A stretch of 64,000 bases of DNA from Methylomonas sp. UP202 (GTDB lineage: Bacteria; Pseudomonadota; Gammaproteobacteria; Methylococcales; Methylomonadaceae), in NCBI RefSeq assembly GCF_029910655.1, contig NZ_CP123898.1, positions 1-64,000 on the forward strand, given 5' to 3'. Of the stretch, positions 32,111 to 40,337 are shown one piece after another (position 1 is the stretch's first letter; each line of letters opens with the position of its first letter). The notes under the pieces are model-generated. The model did not search any database. It saw only the letters and a list, made by a program, of their open reading frames with translations, and was not told where the DNA came from. Made by a program: the position numbers and the translations under genes.

Positions 32111-33559
32111 ATGAGGCACTCGAATACGTTTGGGATTTTTGTTCTGGTCTGGCTGTTGGTACAGCCGGCCAGTGTCTTCGCCGATTTGCAACAGGAAATG
32201 GACGCGATGTTTGGGACGATGACCAACGTCACCACGCCGACCGCACACCTCGGGCAGCGGCGTGGCGTCATTACCGGGGGTTCGATCGTCTCGCGCAACA
32301 AGATCGTGGAAACCAATCTGGTGTCCTTTCTGCCGCCATCGTTTAGCGCCGGTTGCGGCGGGATCGATTTATTCGGCGGCAGCTTCTCATTTATCAACAA
32401 GGATCAATTCATCACGTTGATGCGGTCGGTGGCGGCCAATGCCACCGGCTACGCCTTCCAGCTGGCCATCGATTCGATGTGTAACCAGTGCGGGGTGCTG
32501 ATGTCCGGCTTGCAAAAGCGGATTCAAGATCTCAATCAGATGTTCTCCAATTCCTGCCAATTGGCGCAAGGGATCGTCAACGATGCCACCAGCTTGTTGC
32601 CGGCGTCGGCGACCGAGAAAATGCAAAAGTCGGAAATCTCGTTTTCAAAAGGGATTACTGACGTGTTCGGCGCGCTGACCAATACCAGTACCCAGGGCGA
32701 CCCGACGCAGCAAGTGAAAAACAACGCTGCAACCGAAATGAAGACCATCATTCAGGGTAATTTGGTCTGGCGAGCGCTCAACGAAAAAGGCGCCAAAAAC
32801 TGGTTTCAGTTCGGCGGCGTCGACTTGCTGCAAGCGATGATGAGCATCAGCGGCACGGTCATCGTCAACGAACCGACCTCAGCCCCGGATGGCCACGGCG
32901 AGACCAATCCGGTCGAAACGCTGAACGGCATTATCGGCATTAAAGAACTGCTCAACGGCTCGGGCAGCGGCAGTTATAACCAAGTCAAAATGTATTCGTG
33001 CGACACCACCGAAGCGGACGGCTGTTTAAATCCGACTATCAAGGATACGACCCTCGTCGGTTTACGCAAACGTGTGACCGACTTATTGATCGGCAATAGC
33101 GTCAAACCGGGCCTGGTCTACAAATTCGGCACCAATACCGGCGATCTGAGCGCGGATGAGAAGGCGTTTATGGAGCTGGTACCGGGCGCCGTGGCCGCGA
33201 TGATCCGCAACATGGCTCGCCAGGATTACGGTATGGCCCGGCTATTCGCCGAAGACGCGGCGCCGGCGATCGCGCTGGAGCTGGCGCAAGCGATGATTCA
33301 AAACTTATACGACGCCGCCCGCTATGCCGCCTCCTTACAAGACAGCGCCTACGCCGCCAAATTGGCCGACACCCTCAGCGTGTCCCGGCAACAAATCGAG
33401 GCCGATTCCACCGAGCTAGCGATGCGCCACGGCAATATCAAGGCGGTACTCGAGTTCTACGCGAGCATCATGAAAGCCACCCAAACCCGCAATTACGCGG
33501 AATTCGAACAAACCGGCGCATCCGCCGCCCAGTATCCCACCCATGAGGAGACCAAATGA
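32111..33559 (+). CDS. traH: Pilus assembly protein TraH
   Basis: This 482-residue protein has a signal peptide (FGIFVLVWLLVQPASVFA). TraH forms part of the F-type pilus assembly complex with TraF, TraU and TrbC. SCGAGCGGIDLF-like and MCNQCG-like Cys pairs are seen as SFSAGCGGIDLFGGS and IDSMCNQCGVLMSGL, and MNGVLMSG...NQMFSNSCQLAQGI fits the family. The conserved LVKAGAVAAMIRN-like region appears as MELVPGAVAAMIRNMARQ. The stop overlaps traG by 4 bases. Confidence 0.88.
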   Translation: MRHSNTFGIFVLVWLLVQPASVFADLQQEMDAMFGTMTNVTTPTAHLGQRRGVITGGSIVSRNKIVETNLVSFLPPSFSAGCGGIDLFGGSFSFINKDQFITLMRSVAANATGYAFQLAIDSMCNQCGVLMSGLQKRIQDLNQMFSNSCQLAQGIVNDATSLLPASATEKMQKSEISFSKGITDVFGALTNTSTQGDPTQQVKNNAATEMKTIIQGNLVWRALNEKGAKNWFQFGGVDLLQAMMSISGTVIVNEPTSAPDGHGETNPVETLNGIIGIKELLNGSGSGSYNQVKMYSCDTTEADGCLNPTIKDTTLVGLRKRVTDLLIGNSVKPGLVYKFGTNTGDLSADEKAFMELVPGAVAAMIRNMARQDYGMARLFAEDAAPAIALELAQAMIQNLYDAARYAASLQDSAYAAKLADTLSVSRQQIEADSTELAMRHGNIKAVLEFYASIMKATQTRNYAEFEQTGASAAQYPTHEETK

Positions 33560-36500
33560 GCTACGAAATCTTTTCCATCGGGGATTCCCAGTTTCTGGCC
33601 TCGATCCTCAATGCGATCGCGATGATCGCCCAAACTGACCATTACAAGGCGGCGGCGTCGATTGGTGCCTCGCTGGGCGTGACGATGGTGATGCTGCGGG
33701 GCCTGACCCAATTCAATGCTAGCGGCATTCGCTATCAGGACGTGTTCGCGTCGATGTTGATTTATACCGCCTTGTTTGCGCCGGGGGTGCAGGTCAAAGT
33801 GGAAGACGCCTATTCCGGCAATGTGGTGGTGGTCAACAACGTACCGTTCGGGCCGGCGGTCGCCGGCTCGATCATGTCCAATATGGGCTATCGGCTGACG
33901 CGCTTGTTCGAACAGGCGTTCGCGGTCCCGAGCATGACAGAACACGGTTTTGCCGATCCCTTAAACACCTTGATCGCGGTCCGAAAAAACTTGTTGTCGC
34001 GGATTACCTTGGGCAAAGCCAATTCGCCAACGGCCCAAGTCGATCTGGAAGCCTCGTTCGTCAATTACATCAAGGAATGCACGATAACCGGCGTGGATCT
34101 GAACTTGAACACGATGGATGCGATTATGCGCACCTCGAATGTGATGACGGCGATCCGCTTTAACTCCAAAATCTACACCACCGAGGTCTATTTGGGGTCG
34201 GGTCCGCAGATTTTGACCTGTACCGACGCCTATGTGGCATTGGACAATTACGTGACCCAGTATGCCATCACCGGTCTGGAGGATTTGCTGCAACAAACTT
34301 TGAACCTCAATAGCCCTGGGGATGTTAGCACCCGGATTAGCGATGCCTTATCGGCCTTATCCAATAGCACCATCAGCGCCAACGATTACATGTTGTCCAG
34401 CTTGATCGTGCCGATGTTCGAAAAAGGCATCGTCGGGCGTTATGAAGACGGTATGAAGTGGAACAAGGCGGCGATGGTCCATCAATCGATCCAGCAGCGC
34501 AATATGCAGTGGGCGGCGGAACAGACGCTGTTTACTCGGATCGTCCGGCCAATGATGACCTGGATCGAGGGTTTGAGCTATGCCATTACCCCGTTGATGG
34601 TGTTCGCGGTGATGTTGGGGTCGGCCGGTATTTCGATGGTCGGCCAGTATTTCAAAATGCTGTTGTGGATCCAGTTGTGGATGCCGATCATGGCGGTCAT
34701 CAATTTGTACATCAACATGTCGGCGCTGGGCAAACTGGATGCGCTGGATGCGCAAGGCTTCAACATTCCCTCGATCGAAGGGATCTACCAGATGGACATG
34801 GTGCTGCAGGATTGGGTGGCGATCGGCGGCATGCTGGCGTCGTCGACGCCGGCGATCGCCTTGATGCTGGTCTACGGCGGTTCGGTGACCGCCACTCATT
34901 TCATGGGCCGCATGCAGAGCGGCGATTATATTGACGAGCGCGCGGGTTCGCCGGCGGTGTTGGCCACGGCGCCGGTGTTTGCCAACCAGTCTAGCTACCA
35001 TCACGCTCCGTTGAGAGGGACCCATCAAACCGGTGCCGAGAGCGTATTGCCTACCTTTCATGTCGGACGCGACGTGTCCGAAGCGGTTTCGTCCTCGTCG
35101 AACTGGATGCGCCAGGCCGGCACGCAATTCATGAGCTCGCTGGCGAATTCGGCGGGTAATAGTTTTGCATCGAATCGAGACGCCTCGACCGGCTCCAGTT
35201 ACTCACAGAGGCTCAATAGCAGCTCGTCCGAAACCGACAAATTGATGCGCAGTCAAGGGGAGGGGTACGCACAACGCTATAGCGATACCGATATCACCTC
35301 GGATCAATTTGCGTCAGTGCTGTCTGGCGGCCTGGCCGCCGGCGACAGTTGGTTCCCCCGAAAAGACGAAGAGGGCGGGGAGAGCGAGAGCGAGAGCGGT
35401 GGACGTTCCAATCGAAATGGCCAACAAACCCGGAAAGACCGGCTTAGGGGCGACATCAGCGATCGGTTGCAAAGTCAGTTCGGGCTCAATAGCTCACGTT
35501 CCAACGAAATCGCCAACGATATGGCCACGCGCTTGACCGACGATGCCGGGTTTCAAACCGACTTGGCCCGCAGCGTGGCATCCGATGCACAATCTGGGAC
35601 TCGCGAAGTCGTGTCGCTCGGCCTTAACCACCAAACCCTGCAAAGTTTGCAATCATCAGCGAACGACGTGCTGTCCGCGTCGGAAGCCTATAGCGCTACC
35701 CAGTCGATGCAAAGCCGACTCGGCACGAACGCCCAATTCGGCGCGCTGGAATCTGGCCACGCGATCAGTAGCCACCCTGGTTTAATGAGCCGACTGAATA
35801 ATGAGCTATTGCGATATGGTTTAAGCGGGGACGCGCAAAGCCTGGCCGGCGAATGGCGCCAGTCGGGCTTGATTACCGATAAGGATCAAGCCTACGCGGC
35901 GGCCGGCATGTCATTGCTGACCGGACATTCGCCGGCGAGATTCCGGAACATGAATCGAGCCGAAGCGGGACAAGCCAAAGCGTCCGGATTTGAATTGCTG
36001 GGCGATGCGTTCGCGACGAAAACCGGTCAAGTGGCCGATCCTCACAAGAATGCCGGACTTCAAGCCGATGCGCCTGCTTACGGCAACGCGCGGGGGCAAT
36101 TCGATCGCGCCGGCGTGGTCGACCCGCGCGGAGCGGCCGGCAATTTGCCAGGGCACGTCAATGCTCGGATGGGCGAAATTGGCCTTCAGGTGAGCGCTGG
36201 CGAAGCGAAAGTCGGCGATTTTCATACTAAAGAGACCCGTGAGCTCAAGGCGGGTACCCAATCTGAATTTTCAGAAATGGCGGGGGCTAAGGCTGACTAT
36301 TTTGCCAAAGAGATAGCCCATCTGGCCAGAGGTGAAAAATCGGTGGGTGAGATGAATTACGATTTTGCGGCTGGGGCACTTTATAGCGCTAGAGTACATA
36401 TTGAAGCACTTGGAGGGGGAGTCAATGGTGCTGTCAATACATTTTTCGATTCGATGTCCAATCATCTTGCGGAGGGCGATGGTTATGCGACTGCGGCTCA

Positions 36501-37224
36501 AAAAGCTTTTAATGAGGCGGGCGAGGGAGGCGAACAAGCTGTTAAAGCCTGGCGAGAGCTTAAGGGAAATGAAGTGGCTCATCTACTAACGCCCAGCCAG
36601 CTGGATTATTACCAATCTGCGCTTACGGAAACCGGAGTCGGAATCAGGCCCGCGGATTTCGGAATAGGTGATGGCGCTGGAACTGCGGCAGCACGAGAGA
36701 AATTAATTGCGGAGCATGGCCCGGACTTAGGCGGCGATATCGCCGAATTGCTCAATCGTGCTGCGACGCAAAACAGACCGGATCTCGCACGCTCGATCGG
36801 CAACTACAACGACGCCGTAAAAAAAAACAGTAGTGCCGGCTCAGTAGAGGCGCCGAAGACGTTACAGCCGCTATTCGAGCAAGTGGAAAGCCGATACGGG
36901 TTGCCTGACGGGATTTTAAGTCGGATGGCGTCAACCGAGTCGGCGTTTGACAGTCATGCACTATCGCCGAAGGGCGCGCAAGGCGTGATGCAGCTGATGC
37001 CGGACACGGCGGCACGGTTTGGTGTGACAGATCGGGAGGATCCAGAACAAGCGATTGATGGGGCGGGGCAATATATGCGCTTTTTGCTTGACCGTTATAA
37101 CGGCAATTTAGAATTTGCGGTGGCGGCGTATAACGCCGGCGAGGGTAGTGTTGATAAACACCATGGCGTGCCGCCGCTCAAAGAAACGCAGGATTATGTC
37201 AAAAAGGTATTGGGCTCGTCGTAA
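33556..37224 (+). CDS. traG: TraG with a C-terminal lytic transglycosylase domain
   Basis: This 1222-residue inner-membrane protein is needed for pilus assembly and mating stabilisation. The N-terminal 470 residues carry several membrane segments (around residues 20-80 and 330-450: LMVFAVMLGSAGISMVGQYF, WVAIGGMLASSTPAIALML). A long hydrophilic periplasmic region rich in Ser/Gln/Gly follows. The last 110 residues are a Slt-type transglycosylase domain: catalytic Glu in MASTESAFDSHALSPKGAQG near residue 1128, then VMQLMPDTAARFGV and VAAYNAGEGSV. TraG of F has no such domain. It would cut peptidoglycan for the channel. The middle part (36.2-36.6 kb) is less GC-rich. Confidence 0.88.
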   Translation: MSYEIFSIGDSQFLASILNAIAMIAQTDHYKAAASIGASLGVTMVMLRGLTQFNASGIRYQDVFASMLIYTALFAPGVQVKVEDAYSGNVVVVNNVPFGPAVAGSIMSNMGYRLTRLFEQAFAVPSMTEHGFADPLNTLIAVRKNLLSRITLGKANSPTAQVDLEASFVNYIKECTITGVDLNLNTMDAIMRTSNVMTAIRFNSKIYTTEVYLGSGPQILTCTDAYVALDNYVTQYAITGLEDLLQQTLNLNSPGDVSTRISDALSALSNSTISANDYMLSSLIVPMFEKGIVGRYEDGMKWNKAAMVHQSIQQRNMQWAAEQTLFTRIVRPMMTWIEGLSYAITPLMVFAVMLGSAGISMVGQYFKMLLWIQLWMPIMAVINLYINMSALGKLDALDAQGFNIPSIEGIYQMDMVLQDWVAIGGMLASSTPAIALMLVYGGSVTATHFMGRMQSGDYIDERAGSPAVLATAPVFANQSSYHHAPLRGTHQTGAESVLPTFHVGRDVSEAVSSSSNWMRQAGTQFMSSLANSAGNSFASNRDASTGSSYSQRLNSSSSETDKLMRSQGEGYAQRYSDTDITSDQFASVLSGGLAAGDSWFPRKDEEGGESESESGGRSNRNGQQTRKDRLRGDISDRLQSQFGLNSSRSNEIANDMATRLTDDAGFQTDLARSVASDAQSGTREVVSLGLNHQTLQSLQSSANDVLSASEAYSATQSMQSRLGTNAQFGALESGHAISSHPGLMSRLNNELLRYGLSGDAQSLAGEWRQSGLITDKDQAYAAAGMSLLTGHSPARFRNMNRAEAGQAKASGFELLGDAFATKTGQVADPHKNAGLQADAPAYGNARGQFDRAGVVDPRGAAGNLPGHVNARMGEIGLQVSAGEAKVGDFHTKETRELKAGTQSEFSEMAGAKADYFAKEIAHLARGEKSVGEMNYDFAAGALYSARVHIEALGGGVNGAVNTFFDSMSNHLAEGDGYATAAQKAFNEAGEGGEQAVKAWRELKGNEVAHLLTPSQLDYYQSALTETGVGIRPADFGIGDGAGTAAAREKLIAEHGPDLGGDIAELLNRAATQNRPDLARSIGNYNDAVKKNSSAGSVEAPKTLQPLFEQVESRYGLPDGILSRMASTESAFDSHALSPKGAQGVMQLMPDTAARFGVTDREDPEQAIDGAGQYMRFLLDRYNGNLEFAVAAYNAGEGSVDKHHGVPPLKETQDYVKKVLGSS

Positions 37225-37271
37225 CTGAGCCTACGGGATATCCAAAGCGTATTGTAAAGCTCGGATAGCTG

Positions 37272-37547
37272 TCAAAGGTAAGTTACGAATACTTCAAAAG
37301 ATACAAAACAAACGAAAAAAACGAAAATACGGAAAAGTAACCCAAAAAAAGTAATGGGTTTCTTTGGTTCTCTAAAAACCTGAACTGTCCCGCCGCACAA
37401 CTTACAGACGGAATGCATGGCCACGCCGTATGAAAAATACACATACGGGACAATTCGGCGCTGGCAATGCGGACATGCGATGCGCCCGTCATCAATTTGT
37501 GACGGGCGTTTCGGTCGATATGTAGTTGGTGCACTGAGTCTAATCAT
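37272..37547 (-). CDS. Small zinc-ribbon membrane protein
   Basis: This 91-residue protein is encoded after the FlhC-like gene, with ATGA overlap (ATG at 37547, FlhC stop at 37544-37546), which fixes the start. It has a CxxC...CxxC zinc ribbon (IACPHCQRRIVPYV, then VCKLCGGTVQVF) and a C-terminal membrane segment of aromatic and aliphatic residues (FFGLLFRIFVFFVCFVSFEV). I do not know its function. Coupling to the activator genes suggests a linked regulatory or envelope role. Confidence 0.65.
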   Translation of the reverse strand: MIRLSAPTTYRPKRPSQIDDGRIACPHCQRRIVPYVYFSYGVAMHSVCKLCGGTVQVFREPKKPITFFGLLFRIFVFFVCFVSFEVFVTYL

Positions 37548-38050
37548 GGATGAGCTTTGTTGCAAAATGGGCATTTTCTGGCCAGACGACTGCCCTCACA
37601 GGCTAAATATTGTTTACCACATTTTGGGCAATTCACAAAATAATTGGATGAACATCGAAAGTCTCTAGTCAGTGTCCAGGCTTCATTGATGTTTTGCGGG
37701 TGTATCTCGAATTGCATGTACTGCGGAACCAGTATTGTGAAGATATCCCAAGCATCAATAACCAATTTAATATTTACCGAGTTATCATTGTTTTTATGCA
37801 ATTGTGCATAGATCAGCATAAACAATGTTGCGTAAAGTTGATTTTTGCGGCTTGATAACACGTAGGCTGAGGATGCTAGCAGTCCAGGTGTTGGCGATTG
37901 AGCGTGTATTTCTCTGTACAGTCGTCTCAATAAGGATTTTGATAATTGAGTATGAATAAAAACGATGGAAGTTCGAAAGCCGGCCTCGATCATTGCGAGA
38001 GCTAATTGATGTTTGTCGAAAACAGTACTTGCATTGTCAATTTTATGCAT
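37544..38050 (-). CDS. FlhC-like transcription activator (SetC/AcaC type)
   Basis: This 168-residue protein resembles FlhC: HQLALAMIEAGFRTSIVFIH, RRLYREIHAQSPTPGLLASS, INEAWTLTRDFRCSS and the zinc site CPKCGKQYLACEG...RKCPFC with four Cys. FlhC pairs with FlhD in an FlhD4C2 complex that activates transcription. SXT (SetCD) and IncA/C plasmids (AcaCD) use such pairs as master activators of conjugation. It lies 6 bp after the FlhD-like gene. I infer it turns on the transfer operons through the 47-bp palindromes. Confidence 0.8.
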   Translation of the reverse strand: MHKIDNASTVFDKHQLALAMIEAGFRTSIVFIHTQLSKSLLRRLYREIHAQSPTPGLLASSAYVLSSRKNQLYATLFMLIYAQLHKNNDNSVNIKLVIDAWDIFTILVPQYMQFEIHPQNINEAWTLTRDFRCSSNYFVNCPKCGKQYLACEGSRLARKCPFCNKAHP

Positions 38051-38056
38051 AAATAA

Positions 38057-38335
38057 CTATCCATTTTTATTTAAAAATTCTAGAATAATGCTGGGATCTT
38101 GATGATTTGGTCCGAGCATGCGCTTTAGTTGATCGCTTTCAAAACGTGGAATAAACAATAAAAAACCAGTTTTAGATAGCGCGATAATATCGTCGATGCT
38201 AATTGATTTAATCAAATTTGCCGTATCAGTATCCACTCCCATAAGTATCTGCAATTTGCTGCTTTGATCATTTAAGATAAGTTCTCGAATGTACAATAAA
38301 AGCTTTAGATTGAATGCTTCAATTGCATCGGTCAT
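38057..38335 (-). CDS. FlhD-like transcription activator (SetD/AcaD type)
   Basis: This 92-residue helical protein has the FlhD pattern: an N-terminal FNLKLLLYIRELILNDQSSK matching the LLYIRE.NLSYLLLAQ.LI segment in position, a middle helix LMGVDTDTANLIKSI and LSKTGFLLFIPRFESDQLKRML near the end. Similarity is weaker than for the FlhC partner, but size and the gene pair support it. It sits 2 bp after the transglycosylase gene and 6 bp before the FlhC-like gene, in one minus-strand operon. Confidence 0.7.
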   Translation of the reverse strand: MTDAIEAFNLKLLLYIRELILNDQSSKLQILMGVDTDTANLIKSISIDDIIALSKTGFLLFIPRFESDQLKRMLGPNHQDPSIILEFLNKNG

Positions 38336-38337
38336 GA

Positions 38338-38889
38338 TTAATCTCCAAAATAGGCTCTCAGCGCTTTTGCAATCGCTAGGGTTCTTTTGCCGTAATGATA
38401 AGCGCGGGCTAATCGCTCAGGCTCGTTTCCATAACCGGCATGATACCGTCCTAGTCCCAGCGCTCTGTCACTGGGCTCGGATCGAATGGCCTCGGCCAGA
38501 ATGTCGGCACCGATTCGTAGATTCACGTTTGCATCGAACAGGCTACGGATGTCGTGGACTCGATGGCCATGCCACTTGATGTTCACCTGCATTAAGCCGA
38601 TATCGATTGATCGAATCCCTTTGTCTAATTCCTGTTCTAGGCTCTGAAGCGCTTCGGCATGGGTTTGAGGCAGCATCGACTTGCCGGCCGAGTTGATCGC
38701 TAACGGCCAAGGCGATATCGTTTTGTTACCGCAGTATTTCGATGATTCCATCAATGATACGGCATACAATTCAAAGGGGTCTAGCCCTTTTTCCATCGCA
38801 ATGCTTCCCCAGTCCGATTCAGTCAATGGGTTAGTGTAAGCGTTAGCCGACAGGGCGCTCAAGACGCAGATCATCCACACTTTTCGCAT
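38338..38889 (-). CDS. Periplasmic lytic transglycosylase (Slt/VirB1-like)
   Basis: This 183-residue protein has a signal peptide (KVWMICVLSALSANA) and a soluble lytic transglycosylase domain: the catalytic Glu in LYAVSLMESSKYCG, IDIGLMQVNIKWHG, LFDANVNLRIGADIL, and LGRYHAGYGN. It opens local gaps in peptidoglycan for the transfer apparatus. It is the first gene of the operon with the FlhD/FlhC-like activators, an arrangement also known from SXT/IncA/C elements. It duplicates the function of the TraG C-terminal domain. Confidence 0.85.
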   Translation of the reverse strand: MRKVWMICVLSALSANAYTNPLTESDWGSIAMEKGLDPFELYAVSLMESSKYCGNKTISPWPLAINSAGKSMLPQTHAEALQSLEQELDKGIRSIDIGLMQVNIKWHGHRVHDIRSLFDANVNLRIGADILAEAIRSEPSDRALGLGRYHAGYGNEPERLARAYHYGKRTLAIAKALRAYFGD

Positions 38890-38948
38890 ATTCAGTGTCT
38901 ACCCTTTTAGAACAACACAGGAATCAAAAAACGCAATAGCGCAAGTCG

Positions 38949-39185
38949 CTATTGTTCGGTATTCAGACTTGATTTGAGCTTCACCAGGGTCTGATTCGTT
39001 TCGAGCCGGTTCGGCGGCGTGTCAGGCATGGCTGACACGGTTTGTAGACCATTCCGCGCGCTGACGACGCCGAGTGTCGCCAAGGTCCGCAGCCTTTCCG
39101 CCCGGTCCCTGGCCGGTATCGTTTCGATCGCTGCATACAGTTCCGGGGAGGATCCTGAATTGATCGTAACCAATATTTTCATCAT
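38949..39185 (-). CDS. ParR/StbB-like partner of ParM
   Basis: This 78-residue protein starts at ATG 39185, where the parM-like stop overlaps by one base (TGATG). An in-frame upstream start within parM is not needed. The N-terminal part (MKILVTINSGSSPELYAAI) looks like a beta strand followed by a helix, as in a ribbon-helix-helix DNA-binding domain. The acidic/polar C-terminal tail could contact filament ends. It is called ParR-like from size, order and fold only. Confidence 0.55.
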   Translation of the reverse strand: MMKILVTINSGSSPELYAAIETIPARDRAERLRTLATLGVVSARNGLQTVSAMPDTPPNRLETNQTLVKLKSSLNTEQ

Positions 39186-40153
39186 CACGCTCGGCTGAAA
39201 TAGAAAAAGCCGAGGGCATTGGCCATCGCCGGCTGCGCCGGCAGACATACTGGGTTCAAGGGGAAAATACGCCTGGCGGCCTCTTGATACAGCGCGCCGC
39301 CGCCGCCCGCGAGCAGGACGATATCCACGGAAGCTTTCTCGCGCCGCAGCGATTGTTTCATCGCTGCCAAGGCCACCTCCGCGACCGATTGCGCGGCCGC
39401 AGATAAATACGCCTGGATTTCAATGGCCTGTCCCAGCAATAACACTGTGGTGCCGCCGGCTCTTAAGACGTCCTCGATTTTTTCCAGGGGAAGATGGCCA
39501 CCATAGTCTTGGCAAATCAGTTCGCTGGCTTTATCGAGTAAGACCGACATGGCTTCCAGGCTGGTACCGGACGATGCCGTCACGATTTCGCCTTCGTTCA
39601 GTAGTACCCAGTCCACCGAGAAAAACCCCGGATCGATCACCAGCACCCGTCCGGCGTTGAGCCGTTGGTCTTGCGTGCTGAGCAGTTGTTCGACAAAGGC
39701 GCCGACGGGTTGCGGGATCACTTCAACGTGGCCCACGGTAATTTGGCGTTTCGGCGTGACCTGATGAACGCCGGTTAATTGCGCAGCAAGAGCATCCCGC
39801 GTGGATTTGTCCTGCCATTGGGAGACGGGCAGCCCGGTGGTCAACACGTCGATGTGGGTTTTTTCCGTCGCCAGCAAGGCGGCGTGGAATAGCGCTCGAT
39901 ATGAGGGGGTCGCCGCATAGTCCCGATGTAGCGCCCGGTTCCAGTTGCTCAGTTTGCTGACGCTGAGGCCTGCGCCCCAGGATGCGCCGTCGACGGTGAC
40001 GCGTAATGTATCGCTTTCACGATCGATGGCTTGCGGCAAGTGTTCGACCGGGGCGGAGCCAGCCGGAAATAAGCGGGTGGTGGGAATTGATTGATGATCG
40101 CCGAAGGCGATTTTAACGTTCGAGTAGCCGATATCTAAGCCAAGTGCAAACAT
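39185..40153 (-). CDS. parM: ParM/StbA-like actin-type partition ATPase
   Basis: This 322-residue protein belongs to the actin-like ATPase family of plasmid partition filaments. The phosphate-1 motif is LGLDIGYSNVKIAFGD at the N-terminus. The phosphate-2 motif is LVIDPGFFSVDWVLL near residue 185, and the adenosine motif VLLAGGGGALYQEA is near 285. It would polymerise to push sister plasmids apart with the ParR-like protein. It is one of two partition systems on this molecule (the other is parA at 5.1 kb). A near-palindrome at 40195-40214 lies upstream. Confidence 0.85.
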   Translation of the reverse strand: MFALGLDIGYSNVKIAFGDHQSIPTTRLFPAGSAPVEHLPQAIDRESDTLRVTVDGASWGAGLSVSKLSNWNRALHRDYAATPSYRALFHAALLATEKTHIDVLTTGLPVSQWQDKSTRDALAAQLTGVHQVTPKRQITVGHVEVIPQPVGAFVEQLLSTQDQRLNAGRVLVIDPGFFSVDWVLLNEGEIVTASSGTSLEAMSVLLDKASELICQDYGGHLPLEKIEDVLRAGGTTVLLLGQAIEIQAYLSAAAQSVAEVALAAMKQSLRREKASVDIVLLAGGGGALYQEAARRIFPLNPVCLPAQPAMANALGFFYFSRA

Positions 40154-40194
40154 GAAAGGGTCCTTGTTGGAGAATGAAAAGGTCGAGCGACTGA

Positions 40195-40214
40195 AGATAG
40201 ACGCGCGTCGATCT
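40195..40214. promoter_or_regulatory. Operator-like palindrome upstream of parM
   Basis: AGAT-A-GACGC and GCGTC-G-ATCT form a 20-bp palindrome with one mismatched pair, about 40 bp upstream of the parM start. It may be bound by the ParR-like protein. Confidence 0.45.
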
Positions 40215-40232
40215 TAACAACTTTAAAAAAAA

Positions 40233-40279
40233 AAACCCGCTGGCTAGATGCTTTTAAAACGCATCTTCCCAGCGGGTTT
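40233..40279. promoter_or_regulatory. 47-bp palindrome, copy 2 (upstream of mobI-like gene)
   Basis: Exact reverse complement of the copies at 8618 and 42531. It ends 58 bp before the MobI-like start and lies 80 bp upstream of the divergent parM start. No gene is transcribed into it, so an operator is more likely than a terminator. Confidence 0.7.
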
Positions 40280-40337
40280 TTACAAACAAATACGCTACCA
40301 TGCCAGTTTTGCTATTCGGAAAGGGAAGGTAAATCTC

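Noticed and set aside
34357-35127. Large minus-strand frame across traG
   Set aside because: His/Arg/Gln-rich shadow; traG is continuous and conserved on the plus strand.
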